Source of the DNA: Lysinibacillus telephonicus
GTDB lineage: Bacteria; Bacillota; Bacilli; Bacillales_A; Planococcaceae
Direction of reading: 5' to 3'
Assembly (NCBI RefSeq): GCF_003966145.1
Contig: NZ_RXNR01000030.1
Coordinates: 1-47,078 of the forward strand
Length of the DNA: 47,078 bases
This document shows positions 33,971 through 44,663 of this stretch, piece by piece (position 1 is the first letter of the stretch; the number at the start of each line of letters is the position of its first letter). The translations under genes were made by a program, and so were the position numbers. The notes under the pieces were generated by a model, which saw nothing but the letters and a program-made list of their open reading frames with translations, searched no databases and had not been told where the DNA came from.

Positions 33971-34928
33971 AACGCTTGGTTTTGAGGAACCTGTTATAAA
34001 ACTACGTGAAAAAATCGATGAATTAAAAGAAATTGCTAAAACTGCCGATGTTGATATGACTGGAGAAATTGAAACTCTTGAAACAAGGCTTAAACAGTTG
34101 GAAACACAGATATACTCCAATATGGAGCCTTGGGATCGTGTTCAAGTAGCAAGACATCCAATGCGTCCAACTACATTAGAATATATTGAAGAAATTTGCA
34201 CGGATTTTATTGAATTACACGGCGATCGTTCATATGGGGATGACGAGGCAATTGTAGGAGGTATAGCGTTCTTTGATGGACAACCTATTACAATTATTGG
34301 TCATCAACGAGGAAAAACAACGAAGGAAAATATCCGCCGCAATTTTGGTATGCCGCATCCTGAAGGATACCGAAAAGCGCTTCGTTTAATGAAACAGGCT
34401 GAAAAATTTGGTCGTCCAATTATTTGTTTTATCGATACAAAGGGAGCATATCCTGGCAAGGCTGCTGAAGAGCGTGGTCAAAGTGAAGCAATAGCAAAAA
34501 ACCTTTTCGAAATGGCAGGCTTAAAGGTGCCGGTTATAAGTATTGTAATTGGTGAAGGGGGAAGTGGAGGAGCTTTAGCACTTGGGGTTGCAAATAAAAT
34601 CTTTATGCTAGAAAACTCTACTTATTCTGTAATCTCACCTGAGGGTGCTGCATCTATATTATGGAAGGATGCAAGCTTAGCAAAACAAGCCGCTGAAGCG
34701 ATGAAAATCACTGCATATGATTTAAAAGAAATGGATATTATTGATGGTATAGTACCTGAAGTATCAGGTGGTGCCCACCGAGATTTACAAGCCCAAGCAA
34801 AATCATTAAAAGATTGCATTTCATCAGCACTAAACGAGCTGAACTCGCTATCAGAAATAGAATTAATTGAAAATCGTTATGATAAGTTTAGAAAGATTGG
34901 GCAATTTATTGAGTTAGAAGAAATGTAA
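33963..34928 (+). CDS. accA: acetyl-CoA carboxylase carboxyltransferase subunit alpha
   Basis: AccA (321 aa) is the partner of AccD. Conserved segments include [67 protein letters not shown] and [13 protein letters not shown]. An N-terminal coiled-coil region (about 10-50) precedes the carboxyltransferase domain, as usual. Length matches the family. It overlaps accD by 8 bases and is followed by a terminator, so it ends the GntR-accDA operon. Confidence 0.97.
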   Translation: MSKTLGFEEPVIKLREKIDELKEIAKTADVDMTGEIETLETRLKQLETQIYSNMEPWDRVQVARHPMRPTTLEYIEEICTDFIELHGDRSYGDDEAIVGGIAFFDGQPITIIGHQRGKTTKENIRRNFGMPHPEGYRKALRLMKQAEKFGRPIICFIDTKGAYPGKAAEERGQSEAIAKNLFEMAGLKVPVISIVIGEGGSGGALALGVANKIFMLENSTYSVISPEGAASILWKDASLAKQAAEAMKITAYDLKEMDIIDGIVPEVSGGAHRDLQAQAKSLKDCISSALNELNSLSEIELIENRYDKFRKIGQFIELEEM

Positions 34929-34937
34929 ATTTAAAAT

Positions 34938-34970
34938 GACAAAATCCAAAAAGGGTTTTGTCGTTTTTTT
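34938..34970 (+). terminator. accDA terminator
   Basis: GACAAAATCC pairs with GGGTTTTGTC (one G-T pair) around AAAAA, then GTTTTTTT. Confidence 0.9.
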
Positions 34971-35266
34971 CTGACATATAGTAAAATAATATCATGTATT
35001 GTTTATATTAGTTGAACTTCCAATTTAACCAAAATATCTTCATTCGTTCAGGTTTTATGTAAAATGCGCAGTATAGAGCTTAAAACTCAATCTTAGTAGA
35101 TGGGGAGATTTCCCCTTAAATGCTAATGATATTAAGAGGTTCTTAGGTTAAAAGGACTTCCTAATTTGGCAACACTTAAGCAATCAATATCATTATTGCA
35201 TGCAAAAAACTAAACGAAATTATACCTAGTAGTAATTGATTGTTATTTTTGTAAAAAGATTGTGTT

Positions 35267-36310
<1,044 letters not shown>

Positions 36311-36337
36311 TAACTATAGAAAAACGGAGAGAAAAAT

Positions 36338-38098
36338 ATGAGAAAAACAAAAATAGTATGTACAATTGGTCCAGCAAGTGAATCGCCAGAAATGCTTGAA
36401 GAATTAATAAAAGCGGGTATGAACGTTGCAAGATTAAACTTTTCCCATGGCAATCATGAAGAACATGCTGTACGCATCGCAACAATTCGTGATGTTGCGG
36501 AAAGATTAAATAAAACGGTTGGTATATTACTTGATACAAAAGGGCCGGAAATTCGTACACACACAATGGAGAACGGTGAATTACATTTATCACAAGGGCA
36601 AGTAATTGATATTTCTATGACAGAAGTTGTTGGAAATGAAAAAAGTTTTTCAGTTACGTATGAGAACCTAATTGATGATGTAGATCAAAATGACAAGATT
36701 TTACTTGATGACGGATTAATTGAACTTCGGGTTTTAGCTAAAGATAAAGAAAAAGGTTTAATTCATACTATTGTAGAAAATGCTGGGGTACTAAAAAATA
36801 AAAAAGGCGTTAATGTGCCAGGAGTATCTGTAAAACTCCCAGGTATTACAGAAAAAGATGCTCAAGATATACTATTTGGTATAGAACAAGGAGTAGACTT
36901 TATTGCAGCTTCCTTCGTACGTACGTCAAAAGATGTACTTGAAATTCGTGAACTATTAGAGCAAAACGGCGGCAGCCATATCCAAATCATCCCGAAAATT
37001 GAAAACCAAGAGGGCGTTGACAATATTGATGAAATTATTCAAGTGTCAGATGGTCTTATGGTTGCCCGCGGGGATTTAGGGGTAGAAATTCCTGCTGAAG
37101 AAGTTCCACTTGTACAAAAAACATTAATTAAAAAATGTAATCAAGTAGGAAAACCTGTAATTACTGCTACTCAAATGCTAGATTCAATGCAGCGCAATCC
37201 TCGCCCTACTCGTGCTGAAGCAAGTGATGTTGCGAATGCCATTATAGATGGTACTGATGCAATCATGCTTTCAGGTGAAACGGCAGCAGGTTTATATCCA
37301 GTTGAATCTGTACGCACTATGAATAAAATTGCAGAGTACACTGAGAATTCGTTGGATTATCGTTCAATAGTAGCAACTCGCAGTAAAGAAAAAGGTACAA
37401 CGATGACAGAAGCCCTTTCTCAAGCTGTAGCATATACTTCAATTAATTTAGGTGTAAAAGCAGTGCTGGCACCAACATCAAGCGGTACAACTGCAAGAAT
37501 GATTGCAAAATACCGTCCTGGTGTACCTATTATTGGGATTACAAACCATCGTTCAACAGCACAACAATTAACACTTGTTTGGGGTGTAACACCAATCATT
37601 ACACCAAGAGTAACAACAACAGATGAAATATTAGAATTATCAGTAGACGAATCGTTAAAACATAATTATGTAGATCATGGCGATGTAGTAATTATTACTG
37701 CCGGAGTTCCAGTAGGTGAAGCTGGTACAACGAACTTAATGAAAGTACATGTAATTGGGGATTTATTAGCAAAAGGCCAAGGTGTAGGAAAACTATCCGT
37801 TGTAGGAAACGCGATTGTTGTGAAAAATGCTGAAGAAGCATCTGCATACGATACAGAAGGTTGCATTTTAGTAACAGTTTCAACTGATCGTGAAATGATG
37901 CCAATTATCGAGCAGTGTGCGGGTATTATTACTGAAGAAGGTGGATTAACAAGCCACGCCGCTGTTGTTGGACTAAGCTTGGGAATTCCAGTTATAGTTG
38001 GAGTAAAAGAAGCAACAACATTAATTCGACACGGACAAGAGATTACAATGGATGCCGAAACAGGTGTTGTATATAAAGGACACGCTAGCGTTCTTTAA
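36338..38098 (+). CDS. pyk: pyruvate kinase with C-terminal PEP-utilizer domain
   Basis: Pyk (586 aa) converts PEP and ADP to pyruvate and ATP. The N-terminus [15 protein letters not shown] and the metal/substrate loops [21 protein letters not shown] and [16 protein letters not shown] are intact, as is TATQMLDSM. As in other bacilli there is an extra C-terminal domain (about 475-586) resembling the phosphohistidine domain of PEP synthase, with [20 protein letters not shown]. Its histidine is present, but its role in Bacillus Pyk is unclear. It is cotranscribed with pfkA. Confidence 0.98.
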   Translation: MRKTKIVCTIGPASESPEMLEELIKAGMNVARLNFSHGNHEEHAVRIATIRDVAERLNKTVGILLDTKGPEIRTHTMENGELHLSQGQVIDISMTEVVGNEKSFSVTYENLIDDVDQNDKILLDDGLIELRVLAKDKEKGLIHTIVENAGVLKNKKGVNVPGVSVKLPGITEKDAQDILFGIEQGVDFIAASFVRTSKDVLEIRELLEQNGGSHIQIIPKIENQEGVDNIDEIIQVSDGLMVARGDLGVEIPAEEVPLVQKTLIKKCNQVGKPVITATQMLDSMQRNPRPTRAEASDVANAIIDGTDAIMLSGETAAGLYPVESVRTMNKIAEYTENSLDYRSIVATRSKEKGTTMTEALSQAVAYTSINLGVKAVLAPTSSGTTARMIAKYRPGVPIIGITNHRSTAQQLTLVWGVTPIITPRVTTTDEILELSVDESLKHNYVDHGDVVIITAGVPVGEAGTTNLMKVHVIGDLLAKGQGVGKLSVVGNAIVVKNAEEASAYDTEGCILVTVSTDREMMPIIEQCAGIITEEGGLTSHAAVVGLSLGIPVIVGVKEATTLIRHGQEITMDAETGVVYKGHASVL

Positions 38099-38440
38099 TA
38101 ATATAATGAATTTTGTTAAAGCTATCTAAAAGCTTGGTCATATAATAATTCAACTACTAATAAAATTATCAATCTGCTCATTTTATTAACTTTAAAAATG
38201 AGCAGATTTTTATTTTCACTAATACTTTGTTGGAGTACTTATGACGCTGGGCTTCGATGCAAATAACTTCACAAACATAATTCAACTATTAGAAAAGCAA
38301 CGATGTACAATTCTCATATATAAAACAGTAAGATGTTTTAAACAGCTAAATCTTTATTAAAATAGAATTCATGAAACTTTTAGCCTAACAAATCGTATAT
38401 AATAATATAGAAAAGCATCTACTCAATTGGAGGGTATTAA
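38099..38440. other. intergenic region between pyk and fxsA
   Basis: The pyk terminator occupies 38171-38216. The remaining 220 bases are AT-rich and hold no gene. A TATAAT-like sequence near 38397 may be the -10 of fxsA, but no good -35 was found. Confidence 0.4.
38171..38216 (+). terminator. pyk terminator
   Basis: AATCTGCTCATTTT pairs perfectly with AAAATGAGCAGATT, followed by TTTATTTT. Confidence 0.9.
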
Positions 38441-38830
38441 TTGAAAAAATTAATGGGTGGATTAATCGCTATAGTTTTAATAGAAATTGCCATCTTCATA
38501 TTGATAGGCAACATAATAGGTGTTTTTAATACGCTGTTATTAATTTTACTAACGAGTGTAATCGGTATAACTGTTGCAAAAAAACAAGGTATACAATCAG
38601 TACAGAATATACGAAATAGTATTGCAGAAGGTATGCCCCCAGGTGTTGCAATGATCGATACATTTATGATTTTTGTTGGCGGTGCTTTATTAGCCTTGCC
38701 GGGGTTTTTAACTGATATATTAGGATTTGCTTTTATTTTCTCGTTTACAAGAAAACTATTCAAACCAATGATTTATTATTGGCTGCGAAAAAAGCTTAAA
38801 AATGGACAAGTTTTCATTATTCATAGATAG
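38441..38830 (+). CDS. fxsA: FxsA family membrane protein
   Basis: This 129-aa membrane protein belongs to the FxsA family (B. subtilis ytzA). In E. coli, overproduced FxsA relieves exclusion of phage T7 by the F plasmid; its normal function is unknown. Four hydrophobic segments are visible (about 5-22, 25-42, 65-80 and 83-97), with the conserved central GMPPGVAMIDTFM. The start is TTG 38441, with TGGAGGG upstream. The last 14 bases overlap the 3' end of the convergent ytvI gene, so the two coding regions share sequence on opposite strands. Confidence 0.9.
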   Translation: MKKLMGGLIAIVLIEIAIFILIGNIIGVFNTLLLILLTSVIGITVAKKQGIQSVQNIRNSIAEGMPPGVAMIDTFMIFVGGALLALPGFLTDILGFAFIFSFTRKLFKPMIYYWLRKKLKNGQVFIIHR

Positions 38831-39785
38831 ATTTTTGCTTTAATTTTACAGCAATAAGTAAAAGAAATGGGCTTAATAAAATTCCGTAAACACCAAAGAT
38901 GAGGATCGAGGCAGCACTGATGAAAAATGTATGGACCGTTCGTAAATGAAATGTCGAAGCCCAAAGCAACGATTCAGCAATCTGCCTCGTTATTTGTATA
39001 AAGATGTAAAGAATGAACAACGCAAAACATAAAAAGCTTTCGCCAATTGCGAAAAAATAAATTGCAATAGGTATTAGAAAAAGACCGATACCAAAAAACG
39101 GCAATGCATCCGCTAAAGAAATTAAAAATGATTTATTTATCGGATGCTCAAATTGAAGAAGAGCAAGTCCAATGCTTAATAAGAAAAATGTAATGATAAA
39201 CAGTTGAAATTCTACATATAGAAAATAGCCAAAAAGACTTGTTGCTTTAATGAAATACTGTTTCCATTCATCACGATATTGCTTTGGAACATAAATGAAA
39301 AACCAATATCTATTTTTTCTAGACTCAAATAATGAAAAAAAGAATGACACGACAAAGATAAATAATTCAATTACATACCCCATTATATCTTGTAATACAT
39401 TTGCTAGTCCCAAAATGGCAGAGTCGATATATGATAATGATTTGTTAAATATAGTTTCTAGCAAGATATTATCTCCTGAATTCAAAATATCTAAGTTTTG
39501 TACTTGATCTTTCACTTCAGGATATATTGAGATGATGCTTTGGACTGTAATATAAAAAAAAGTATAAACTGATATAAAAATAAATACTGAAATAAAGATT
39601 GCGCTTAATATGTATGGAATCCTCAACCGCTTATGGCAAAAGTTTATAATAGGATAGAGGAAATACGCAAAAAAGATTGCAATTGAAACAGGCAAAATAA
39701 GCCATAATATAACGAAGTAAACAATCAAGATTAAAAATTTTACACTGTTTTTGTAAGGAAAAAAATTTATTTTATTCGTTTGCAA
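38817..39785 (-). CDS. AI-2E family transporter, YtvI-like
   Basis: This 322-aa membrane protein has the layout of the AI-2E transporter/permease family: pairs of N-terminal hydrophobic segments, a soluble stretch (about 70-130) and a C-terminal block of membrane segments. It is the positional equivalent of B. subtilis ytvI (371 aa) but shorter. Only some family members move autoinducer-2; others are sodium/proton antiporters, so the substrate is open. I chose TTG 39785, because GAGGTG lies 6 bases upstream; the alternative GTG at 39794 is part of that ribosome binding site. Its 3' end overlaps fxsA by 14 bases. Confidence 0.85.
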   Translation of the reverse strand: MQTNKINFFPYKNSVKFLILIVYFVILWLILPVSIAIFFAYFLYPIINFCHKRLRIPYILSAIFISVFIFISVYTFFYITVQSIISIYPEVKDQVQNLDILNSGDNILLETIFNKSLSYIDSAILGLANVLQDIMGYVIELFIFVVSFFFSLFESRKNRYWFFIYVPKQYRDEWKQYFIKATSLFGYFLYVEFQLFIITFFLLSIGLALLQFEHPINKSFLISLADALPFFGIGLFLIPIAIYFFAIGESFLCFALFILYIFIQITRQIAESLLWASTFHLRTVHTFFISAASILIFGVYGILLSPFLLLIAVKLKQKSIYE

Positions 39786-39895
39786 ATCTGTCACCTCTAT
39801 TTTATGTAATTGATATCTCGTTCATCTTAAAATATTCTCTTTAATTACCAATTTTCATCCCCTATTCAGTTTTTTCTTAATTTAATCCAATTTCA

Positions 39896-39944
39896 TTCAC
39901 AAAGACGTCAAAATTTATTATAATAATCAATGTAAGCGATTTAC
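39896..39944 (+). promoter_or_regulatory. citZ promoter with cre-like site
   Basis: TTCACA (39896-39901) and TATAAT (39919-39924) are 17 bases apart, a strong sigma-A promoter. TGTAAGCGATTTAC (39931-39944), just after the -10, matches the CcpA catabolite-response element TGWNANCGNTNWCA except at the last two bases. CcpA repression of citZ by glucose is known in B. subtilis. Confidence 0.6.
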
Positions 39945-40033
39945 TTATAGGTTCATTGAGCAGAACACTTTTAGTGCTTCATGTTGAAGAAAGAAAGCAC
40001 TTACACTAAAAAATTATGAGGGAGCGATTTTTT

Positions 40034-41149
40034 ATGACAGCAACACGTGGTTTAGAAGGTATCGTAGCAGCGGAATCTAAAATCAGTTCAATTATTGACG
40101 ACACACTTACATACGTTGGCTATAATATTGATGATTTAGCAGATAACGCTACATTTGAAGAAGTAGTATATTTACTATGGCATACACGTTTACCAAAAGA
40201 AGATGAGCTAGCTGAGTTAACGAAACAACTAGCTGAAAATGCTGAAGTACCTCAAGCTATCTTCGATCAATTTAAATCATATCCATTACAATCAGTTCAC
40301 CCAATGGCAGCTCTTCGTACAGCTGTATCATTATTAGGTGTTTTTGATGAGGAAGCAGACGACATGTCTCCAGAAGCAAACTATCGTAAAGCAATTCGCC
40401 TACAAGCGAAAATTGCAACAGTAGTTACTGGGTTCTCTCGTATCCGTAGAGGTTTAGAACCAGTTGCACCAAAACCTGAATTAGGATATGCTGCAAACTT
40501 CTTATATATGTTACATGGCAAAGAGCCACAAGCAATTGAAGTAGAAGCATTCAATAAAGCGTTAGTATTACATGCTGACCACGAATTAAACGCTTCAACA
40601 TTCACTGCTCGTGTATGTGTAGCAACATTATCTGATGTATATTCTGGTATTACAGCTGCAATCGGTGCATTAAAAGGACCACTTCACGGTGGTGCAAACG
40701 AGCAAGTAATGAAAATGTTATCTGAAATCGGTTCAATCGATAAAGTTGAATCTTGGGTTCAAAATAAATTAGATAACAAAGAAAAAATCATGGGCTTCGG
40801 TCACCGCGTATATCGTAAAGGAGACCCACGCGCAAAACATTTACGTGTAATGTCTGAAAAGTTAACTAAATTAACTGGTAAACCAGAACTTTATGATATG
40901 TCAGTAAAAATTCATGACATGGTTGTTGGTCAAAAAGGTCTTCCAGCAAACGTTGACTTCTTCTCAGCATCTGTATATGATTCACTAGGCATTGAGCATG
41001 ATTTATTCACACCAATCTTTGCTGTATCTCGTACATCAGGTTGGGTAGCACATATCTTAGAACAATATGCAAATAACCGCTTAATTCGTCCACGTGCAGA
41101 ATATGTTGGACCAGGAATGCAAAAATACGTTCCAATTAATGAGCGCTAA
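40034..41149 (+). CDS. citZ: citrate synthase
   Basis: CitZ (371 aa) condenses acetyl-CoA and oxaloacetate to citrate, the entry step of the TCA cycle. The catalytic residues are in place: H218 in GPLHGGANE, H257 in GFGHRVYRKGDPRA and D308 in ANVDFFSASVY. It is the short, Gram-positive type II form. The ATG at 40034 follows GAGGGAGCG; an in-frame ATG at 40016 is upstream of that ribosome binding site. Codon use is strongly biased, as in highly expressed genes. It heads a citZ-icd-mdh cluster. Between citZ and icd lies an unusual structured element. Confidence 0.97.
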   Translation: MTATRGLEGIVAAESKISSIIDDTLTYVGYNIDDLADNATFEEVVYLLWHTRLPKEDELAELTKQLAENAEVPQAIFDQFKSYPLQSVHPMAALRTAVSLLGVFDEEADDMSPEANYRKAIRLQAKIATVVTGFSRIRRGLEPVAPKPELGYAANFLYMLHGKEPQAIEVEAFNKALVLHADHELNASTFTARVCVATLSDVYSGITAAIGALKGPLHGGANEQVMKMLSEIGSIDKVESWVQNKLDNKEKIMGFGHRVYRKGDPRAKHLRVMSEKLTKLTGKPELYDMSVKIHDMVVGQKGLPANVDFFSASVYDSLGIEHDLFTPIFAVSRTSGWVAHILEQYANNRLIRPRAEYVGPGMQKYVPINER

Positions 41150-41170
41150 TCAAAAAAATATGCTAAAATT

Positions 41171-41328
41171 GTCAAGGACTGTGTTTTAGCATAAATTAGT
41201 CGGCTAAAACGCCGACTAATTTATGTAAAACGCTCCGGTGAGTGTTACAGATTTTATATCGTCTTCGTGCGATACAAAATTTTGATGCAGTTGCCGAGGC
41301 GTAATGGATTAAAAACACAGTCCTAGAC
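41171..41328. repeat. cloverleaf-like structured element between citZ and icd (family B)
   Basis: The outer arms (41171-41187 and 41312-41328) are inverted repeats matching at 16 of 17 positions; their core is AGGACTGTGTTTT with AAAACACAGTCCT. Inside are a perfect 15-bp hairpin (41190-41204 with 41211-41225), a second hairpin (41251-41261 with 41270-41280, one mismatch), and a weaker stem, ACGC with GCGT extended by CGG with CCG, enclosing the second hairpin. The inner sequence resembles the relic at 14764-14876. It could be a MITE or an RNA processing/stability element. Confidence 0.65.
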
Positions 41329-41352
41329 TTATGAATTTAGGAGGCAACTTAA

Positions 41353-42612
41353 ATGACTAAAATTGTAGTAGAAAATGGCGTACTTCAAGTGCCAAATAAC
41401 CCAACAATTCCTTTCATTGAAGGTGACGGAATTGGTCCAGATATCTGGGCTGCAGCATCTCGTGTTATCGACGCAGCTGTTGAAAAAGCTTATAACGGTG
41501 AAAAGAAAATTGAATGGTTAGAAGTTCTAGCTGGTGAAAAAGCATTCAACCAAACTGGTGAATGGTTACCACAAGAAACTTTAGATAAAATCAATGAATA
41601 TTTAATCGCAATTAAAGGACCTCTTACTACTCCAATCGGTGGCGGTATTCGTTCCCTAAACGTAGCATTACGTCAACAACTTGATTTATATGTATGCTTA
41701 CGTCCAGTACGTCACTTTGATGGTGTTCCTTCTCCAGTTAAACGCCCTGAAGATGTTGATATGGTTATTTTCCGTGAAAACACTGAAGATATCTATGCTG
41801 GTATTGAATACGAAGCAGAATCTCCAGAAGCTAAAAAACTTATTAACTTCTTACAAACTGAATTTGGTGTAAACAAAATTCGTTTCCCAGAAACTTCTGG
41901 TATTGGTGTAAAACCTGTTTCTAAAGAAGGTACTGAGCGTCTAGTGCGTTCTGCTATCGAGTATGCAATTAAACATAACCGTCCTTCTGTAACATTAGTA
42001 CACAAAGGTAACATCATGAAATTCACTGAAGGTGGATTCAAAAAATGGGGTTACGAATTAGCTGAACGTGAATATGCTGATAAAGTATTCACTTGGAACC
42101 AATACGATGCAATTAAAGCAGAACAAGGCACTGAAGCTGCTAACAAAGCTCAAGCTGATGCTGAAGCTGCTGGTAAAATCATCGTAAAAGATTCTATCGC
42201 TGATATCTTCTTACAACAAATTTTAACTCGTCCAACTGAATTTGATGTTGTTGCTACAATGAACTTAAATGGTGACTACATTTCTGATGCATTAGCTGCT
42301 CAAGTTGGTGGTATCGGTATCGCTCCAGGTGCTAACATTAACTACGTAACTGGTCATGCGATTTTCGAAGCTACTCACGGTACAGCTCCAAAATATGCTG
42401 GATTAGATAAAGTAAACCCATCATCAGTTTTACTTTCTGGCGTATTAATGCTTGAACACCTAGGTTGGCAAGAAGCTGCAGATTTAATTACAAAATCTGT
42501 AGAAAATACAATTTCTTCTAAAGTTGTAACTTACGACTTCGCTCGTTTAATGGAAGGCGCTACTGAAGTTAAATGTTCTGAATTCGCTAATGAATTAATT
42601 AAAAATCTTTAA
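41353..42612 (+). CDS. icd: NADP-dependent isocitrate dehydrogenase
   Basis: Icd (419 aa) oxidises isocitrate to 2-oxoglutarate with NADP. The substrate loop [13 protein letters not shown] contains the serine (S101) that is the phosphorylation site in E. coli. Other conserved segments are [26 protein letters not shown] and [19 protein letters not shown], and the cofactor region is [20 protein letters not shown]. The B. subtilis type has an insert around [20 protein letters not shown], present here. AGGAGGC precedes the ATG. Codon use is strongly biased toward highly expressed forms. A hairpin terminator separates it from mdh. Confidence 0.98.
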   Translation: MTKIVVENGVLQVPNNPTIPFIEGDGIGPDIWAAASRVIDAAVEKAYNGEKKIEWLEVLAGEKAFNQTGEWLPQETLDKINEYLIAIKGPLTTPIGGGIRSLNVALRQQLDLYVCLRPVRHFDGVPSPVKRPEDVDMVIFRENTEDIYAGIEYEAESPEAKKLINFLQTEFGVNKIRFPETSGIGVKPVSKEGTERLVRSAIEYAIKHNRPSVTLVHKGNIMKFTEGGFKKWGYELAEREYADKVFTWNQYDAIKAEQGTEAANKAQADAEAAGKIIVKDSIADIFLQQILTRPTEFDVVATMNLNGDYISDALAAQVGGIGIAPGANINYVTGHAIFEATHGTAPKYAGLDKVNPSSVLLSGVLMLEHLGWQEAADLITKSVENTISSKVVTYDFARLMEGATEVKCSEFANELIKNL

Positions 42613-42648
42613 TTCATAAACTTTAATTTTAAAAGTTAAATAATATAT

Positions 42649-42706
42649 ATGGGCAGCTTTTGTAAATAAAGTCATTACTTTATAAACGAAAGGCTGCCCA
42701 TTTTTA
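42649..42706 (+). terminator. terminator between icd and mdh
   Basis: ATGGGCAGC pairs with GCTGCCCAT, extended by CTTTTGT with a partial ACGAAAG match, then TTTTTATA. mdh therefore either depends on read-through or has its own promoter. Confidence 0.85.
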
Positions 42707-42811
42707 TATTGATTTTAATTGGCTATTGTATCAAAATTTATATAAAGGGGAATAATTTAACAGTCAACCTTTAAAATGCTTTTTTAAATTTCTAAAAGGA
42801 GCGTTTACAAA

Positions 42812-43750
42812 ATGTCAATGAAACGAAAAAAAATCTCTGTAATCGGCGCAGGTTTTACGGGTGCAACAGCTGCATTCTTAGCAGCACAAAAAGAGCTGGG
42901 AGATATTGTACTTGTTGATATCCCTCAAGCTGAAAATCCAACAAAGGGAAAAGCTTTAGATATGTGGGAAGCTGCTCCAGTTCAAGGATTCGATTCATAT
43001 GTTATAGGTACTTCGAATTATGAAGATACGGCTGATTCTGATTTAGTAATTATTACGGCAGGTGTTGCTCGTAAACCAGGAATGAGCCGCGATGACCTAG
43101 TTCAAATCAATCAAAAAGTTATGAAATCAGTATCTGGAGAGATTGCAAAGTATTCTCCAAACTCTACGATTATCGTCTTAACAAACCCTGTTGATGCTAT
43201 GACTTACACAGTGTACAAAGAAACTGGATTTCCTAAAAACCGCGTAATCGGTCAATCTGGTGTTCTCGACACGGCTCGTTTCTGTGCATTTGTTGCTGAA
43301 GAGCTTAACATTTCAGTAAAAGATATTACAGGCTTCGTATTAGGTGGACACGGTGATACGATGGTGCCTCTTACTCGATACTCATTTGCTGGTGGTATTC
43401 CATTAGAAACATTAATCCCCCCACAACGATTAGAGGAAATTGTTCAGCGTACACGTACAGGCGGCGGTGAAATAGTTAATTTACTCGGTAATGGATCTGC
43501 TTACTATGCTCCTGCAGCTGCATTAGTTGAAATGGCAGAAGCGATCATCAAAGATCAAAAACGTATATTACCGTCAATTGCTTATTTAGAAGGCGAATAT
43601 GGTTATGAAGGAATTTATCTTGGTGTTCCAACTTTACTTGGCGCCAACGGTATTGAAAAAATATTCGAGCTTGAATTAACGGATAAAGAAAAAGAAGCTT
43701 TAGATATATCAGCTCAAGCTGTTCGAGATGTAATGGCTATATTGACTTAA
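42812..43750 (+). CDS. mdh: malate dehydrogenase
   Basis: Mdh (312 aa, the same length as B. subtilis) oxidises malate to oxaloacetate with NAD, closing the TCA cycle. It is of the lactate-dehydrogenase-like type. The NAD motif is [11 protein letters not shown], the substrate arginine loop is [12 protein letters not shown]153 and R156 lie in LDTARF, and the catalytic H180 is in [17 protein letters not shown] precedes the ATG. It is the last gene of the citZ-icd-mdh cluster; a terminator and a repeat array follow. Confidence 0.97.
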   Translation: MSMKRKKISVIGAGFTGATAAFLAAQKELGDIVLVDIPQAENPTKGKALDMWEAAPVQGFDSYVIGTSNYEDTADSDLVIITAGVARKPGMSRDDLVQINQKVMKSVSGEIAKYSPNSTIIVLTNPVDAMTYTVYKETGFPKNRVIGQSGVLDTARFCAFVAEELNISVKDITGFVLGGHGDTMVPLTRYSFAGGIPLETLIPPQRLEEIVQRTRTGGGEIVNLLGNGSAYYAPAAALVEMAEAIIKDQKRILPSIAYLEGEYGYEGIYLGVPTLLGANGIEKIFELELTDKEKEALDISAQAVRDVMAILT

Positions 43751-43765
43751 TAAATTTAGATTAAG

Positions 43766-43797
43766 GTGAGTGGGATAATATCCTGCTCTTTTTTTAT
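43766..43797 (+). terminator. mdh terminator
   Basis: GAGTGGGAT and ATCCTGCTC pair with one central mismatch around a 3-base loop, followed by seven T residues. Confidence 0.85.
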
Positions 43798-43813
43798 TAA
43801 TTGAGCTTAATGA

Positions 43814-44097
43814 AGCACTTGTCGGGCAAGTGGGGCACTTCCGCTTTTCTAATATGTCTAGTTCCGCGCGTTAGCCGCTCGAGTCGCTTCGACTTCTTCC
43901 TACGCATGCAAGCATGCTAGTCAGAAGTCTCCAGAGTAAGTCGCGGCTGAACGAACGCGCTCCACTTTTCTTAAATGTCTAGCTTCAGTGCCCAGCCCCT
44001 CGAGGTGCTTCAGTCCCTCGGTCGAAAGCTAGAAAGATGCTTTCGATTCGGGCCTTCCAGCACTTGTCGGGGCTAAGCAGGGCACTTCCGCTTTTCT
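43814..44097 (-). repeat. tandem array of three family A repeats
   Basis: Three units are joined head to tail in the same orientation. The first (43814-43850) is only the end GCACTTGTCGGG...CTTCCGCTTTTCT. The second (43855-43974) starts TGTCTAGTTCCGCGCG and ends CACTTTTCTTA; its interior is unlike other copies but forms long hairpins (GCGCGTTAGCCGC with GCGGCTGAACG and GACTTCT with AGAAGTC). The third (43976-44097) is a complete copy starting TGTCTAGCTTCAGTGCCCAG and ending CACTTCCGCTTTTCT. The array fills most of the mdh to MaoC-gene gap. Confidence 0.75.
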
Positions 44098-44104
44098 AAT
44101 AACA

Positions 44105-44133
44105 TTGTTATTTTTCGAAAAAATTGATACTAT
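44105..44133 (+). promoter_or_regulatory. candidate promoter of MaoC-like gene
   Basis: TTGTTA (44105-44110) and TACTAT (44128-44133) are 17 bases apart, directly after the repeat array and about 33 bases before the start codon. Confidence 0.5.
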
Positions 44134-44165
44134 GAAAGTAATCTCAAAATAAAGGGGTTGCTGAA

Positions 44166-44603
44166 TTGTTGCTACGAAAGGGTATGAAAATTGGAAAGAA
44201 GATTGATGAAATAATTGTTGGTGACAGATTTCAGATTACGGAAAAAATTGAAGATAAAGATTTACTATTGTATTTAGGTTTGACTAATGATAGTAATCCA
44301 CTATATGTTCAACATGATTATGCCGTAGAAACACCATACAAAAAACCACTTGTTCCTATTATTATGTTAAATGGAATCATCACTTCTGCCATATCCAAAC
44401 ATATGCCGGGTCCTGGTTCTCATATCCGTGAACAAAATTTAGTATATTTAGAGCCTGTATATCATTATGAAACAATTGAAATATTGATGGAAGTTCAACA
44501 TATCAATAAATCAGAAAATCTAGTCGATATATATGTAACTGCATATAAAGAAAAAAATACACCTGTGATTGAAGGGATTTTAAAGGTGTATCCTCCTTAT
44601 TAA
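44166..44603 (+). CDS. MaoC-like hotdog-fold protein
   Basis: This 145-aa protein resembles MaoC/PaaZ-type (R)-enoyl-CoA hydratases. The family active-site signature normally reads like GDxNPxH. Here it is TNDSNPLYVQHDYA, so the Asp and Asn-Pro are kept but the catalytic His is replaced by Tyr. The PLVPIIMLNGIITSAISKHM segment matches the usual glycine-containing helix after it. Hydratase activity is therefore doubtful; it may bind acyl groups or have another role. The start is TTG 44166 with AAAGGGG 7 bases upstream. It lies 60 bases before phoP on the same strand and may be cotranscribed. Confidence 0.82.
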   Translation: MLLRKGMKIGKKIDEIIVGDRFQITEKIEDKDLLLYLGLTNDSNPLYVQHDYAVETPYKKPLVPIIMLNGIITSAISKHMPGPGSHIREQNLVYLEPVYHYETIEILMEVQHINKSENLVDIYVTAYKEKNTPVIEGILKVYPPY

Positions 44604-44616
44604 AAGTTTTATGTAC

Positions 44617-44642
44617 TGATTTGAGATGGGGGTTTCAAATCA
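44617..44642 (+). promoter_or_regulatory. hairpin before phoP
   Basis: TGATTTGA (44617-44624) pairs perfectly with TCAAATCA (44635-44642) around a G-rich loop. There is no T tract, so it is not a normal terminator. It ends 21 bases before the phoP start and could affect mRNA processing or translation. Confidence 0.4.
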
Positions 44643-44663
44643 ATATTGGAGAGGAAATGTTTT

